A stretch of DNA of 6,378 bases from Clostridia bacterium (GTDB taxonomy: Bacteria; Bacillota; Clostridia; Oscillospirales; CAG-272): positions 1-6,378 of the forward strand of contig JAFYMA010000054.1 of the NCBI GenBank assembly GCA_017556845.1, written 5' to 3'. Made by a program: the position numbers and the translations under genes. The notes beneath the pieces were generated by a model. It was given only the letters and a program-made list of their open reading frames with translations. It did not search any database and had not been told where the DNA came from. Positions 6,328 to 6,378 of this stretch are shown here, in pieces; positions within the stretch are counted from its first letter, which is position 1, and the number at the start of each line of letters is the position of its first letter.

Positions 6328-6378
6328 ATGGATACACTTTCACAAAAAGCGCTTGAAATGGCGTGGCAGTCACTCAAG
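6328..6378 (+). CDS. Start of an unidentified gene, cut by the window edge
   Basis: Only the first 17 codons are present (MDTLSQKALEMAWQSLK), open to the edge with no stop. AGGAG at 6313-6317 lies ten bases before the ATG. The gap of 52 bases after the DivIVA-like stop has no terminator hairpin, so read-through from that gene is possible. A TATAAT at 6302-6307 exists, but its start point would fall in the ribosome binding site. The product cannot be identified from so short a piece. Confidence 0.6.
   Translation, partial: MDTLSQKALEMAWQSLK

Noticed and set aside
1..6378. CRISPR array, insertion sequence or phage attachment site next to the tRNA
   Set aside because: I found no spaced direct repeats, transposase or integrase, and no second copy of the tRNA 3' end within the window.

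Overview
The window looks like chromosomal DNA of a Gram-positive anaerobe of the class Clostridia, most likely a gut Oscillospiraceae/Ruminococcus-type bacterium. This is an inference from gene content: cohesin and dockerin-like modules, bacterial Ig-like domains, a DivIVA-type coiled-coil protein, an FkbM methyltransferase with an N-terminal Rossmann-like extension, strong AGGAG ribosome binding sites, a CCA-encoding tRNA and moderate GC with AT-rich intergenic regions. No single gene fixes the species.

Layout. The left edge holds the 3' part of tRNA-Lys(UUU) (1-60) and its terminator (61-92). A plus-strand gene for a cytoplasmic serine beta-lactamase-fold hydrolase/esterase follows (129-1247), with a terminator at 1258-1298. 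The convergent gap (1299-1504) holds a near-perfect 24-bp palindrome and a palindromic bidirectional terminator (1466-1500). Three minus-strand genes follow, read right to left from a promoter near 5334-5339: an FkbM-family methyltransferase (5310-4237), a single-pass membrane protein with an N-terminal cohesin-like domain and an Asp-rich cytoplasmic tail (4216-2411), and a secreted Ig-like/dockerin-like protein (2380-1505). Gaps inside the trio are only 20 and 30 bases with no terminator, so they look like one operon. A divergent intergenic region (5311-5516) carries promoters for both directions and a perfect 18-bp palindrome at the predicted start point of the rightward transcript. On the right are a DivIVA-like coiled-coil protein (5517-6275) and the first 17 codons of another gene (6328 to the edge).

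How the genes may work together. The most interesting unit is the three-gene operon. A cohesin-like domain is anchored in the membrane and faces outward, while the next gene encodes a secreted protein that ends in a dockerin-like module and has no anchor of its own. The simplest hypothesis is that the pair forms a small cell-surface complex with no catalytic cellulosome subunit. The cytoplasmic tail of the anchor is strikingly acidic, and the lead gene is a probable SAM-dependent methyltransferase of the kind that often acts on glycans. The dockerin-like module has only one good calcium loop; the second is degenerate, so binding cannot be assumed.
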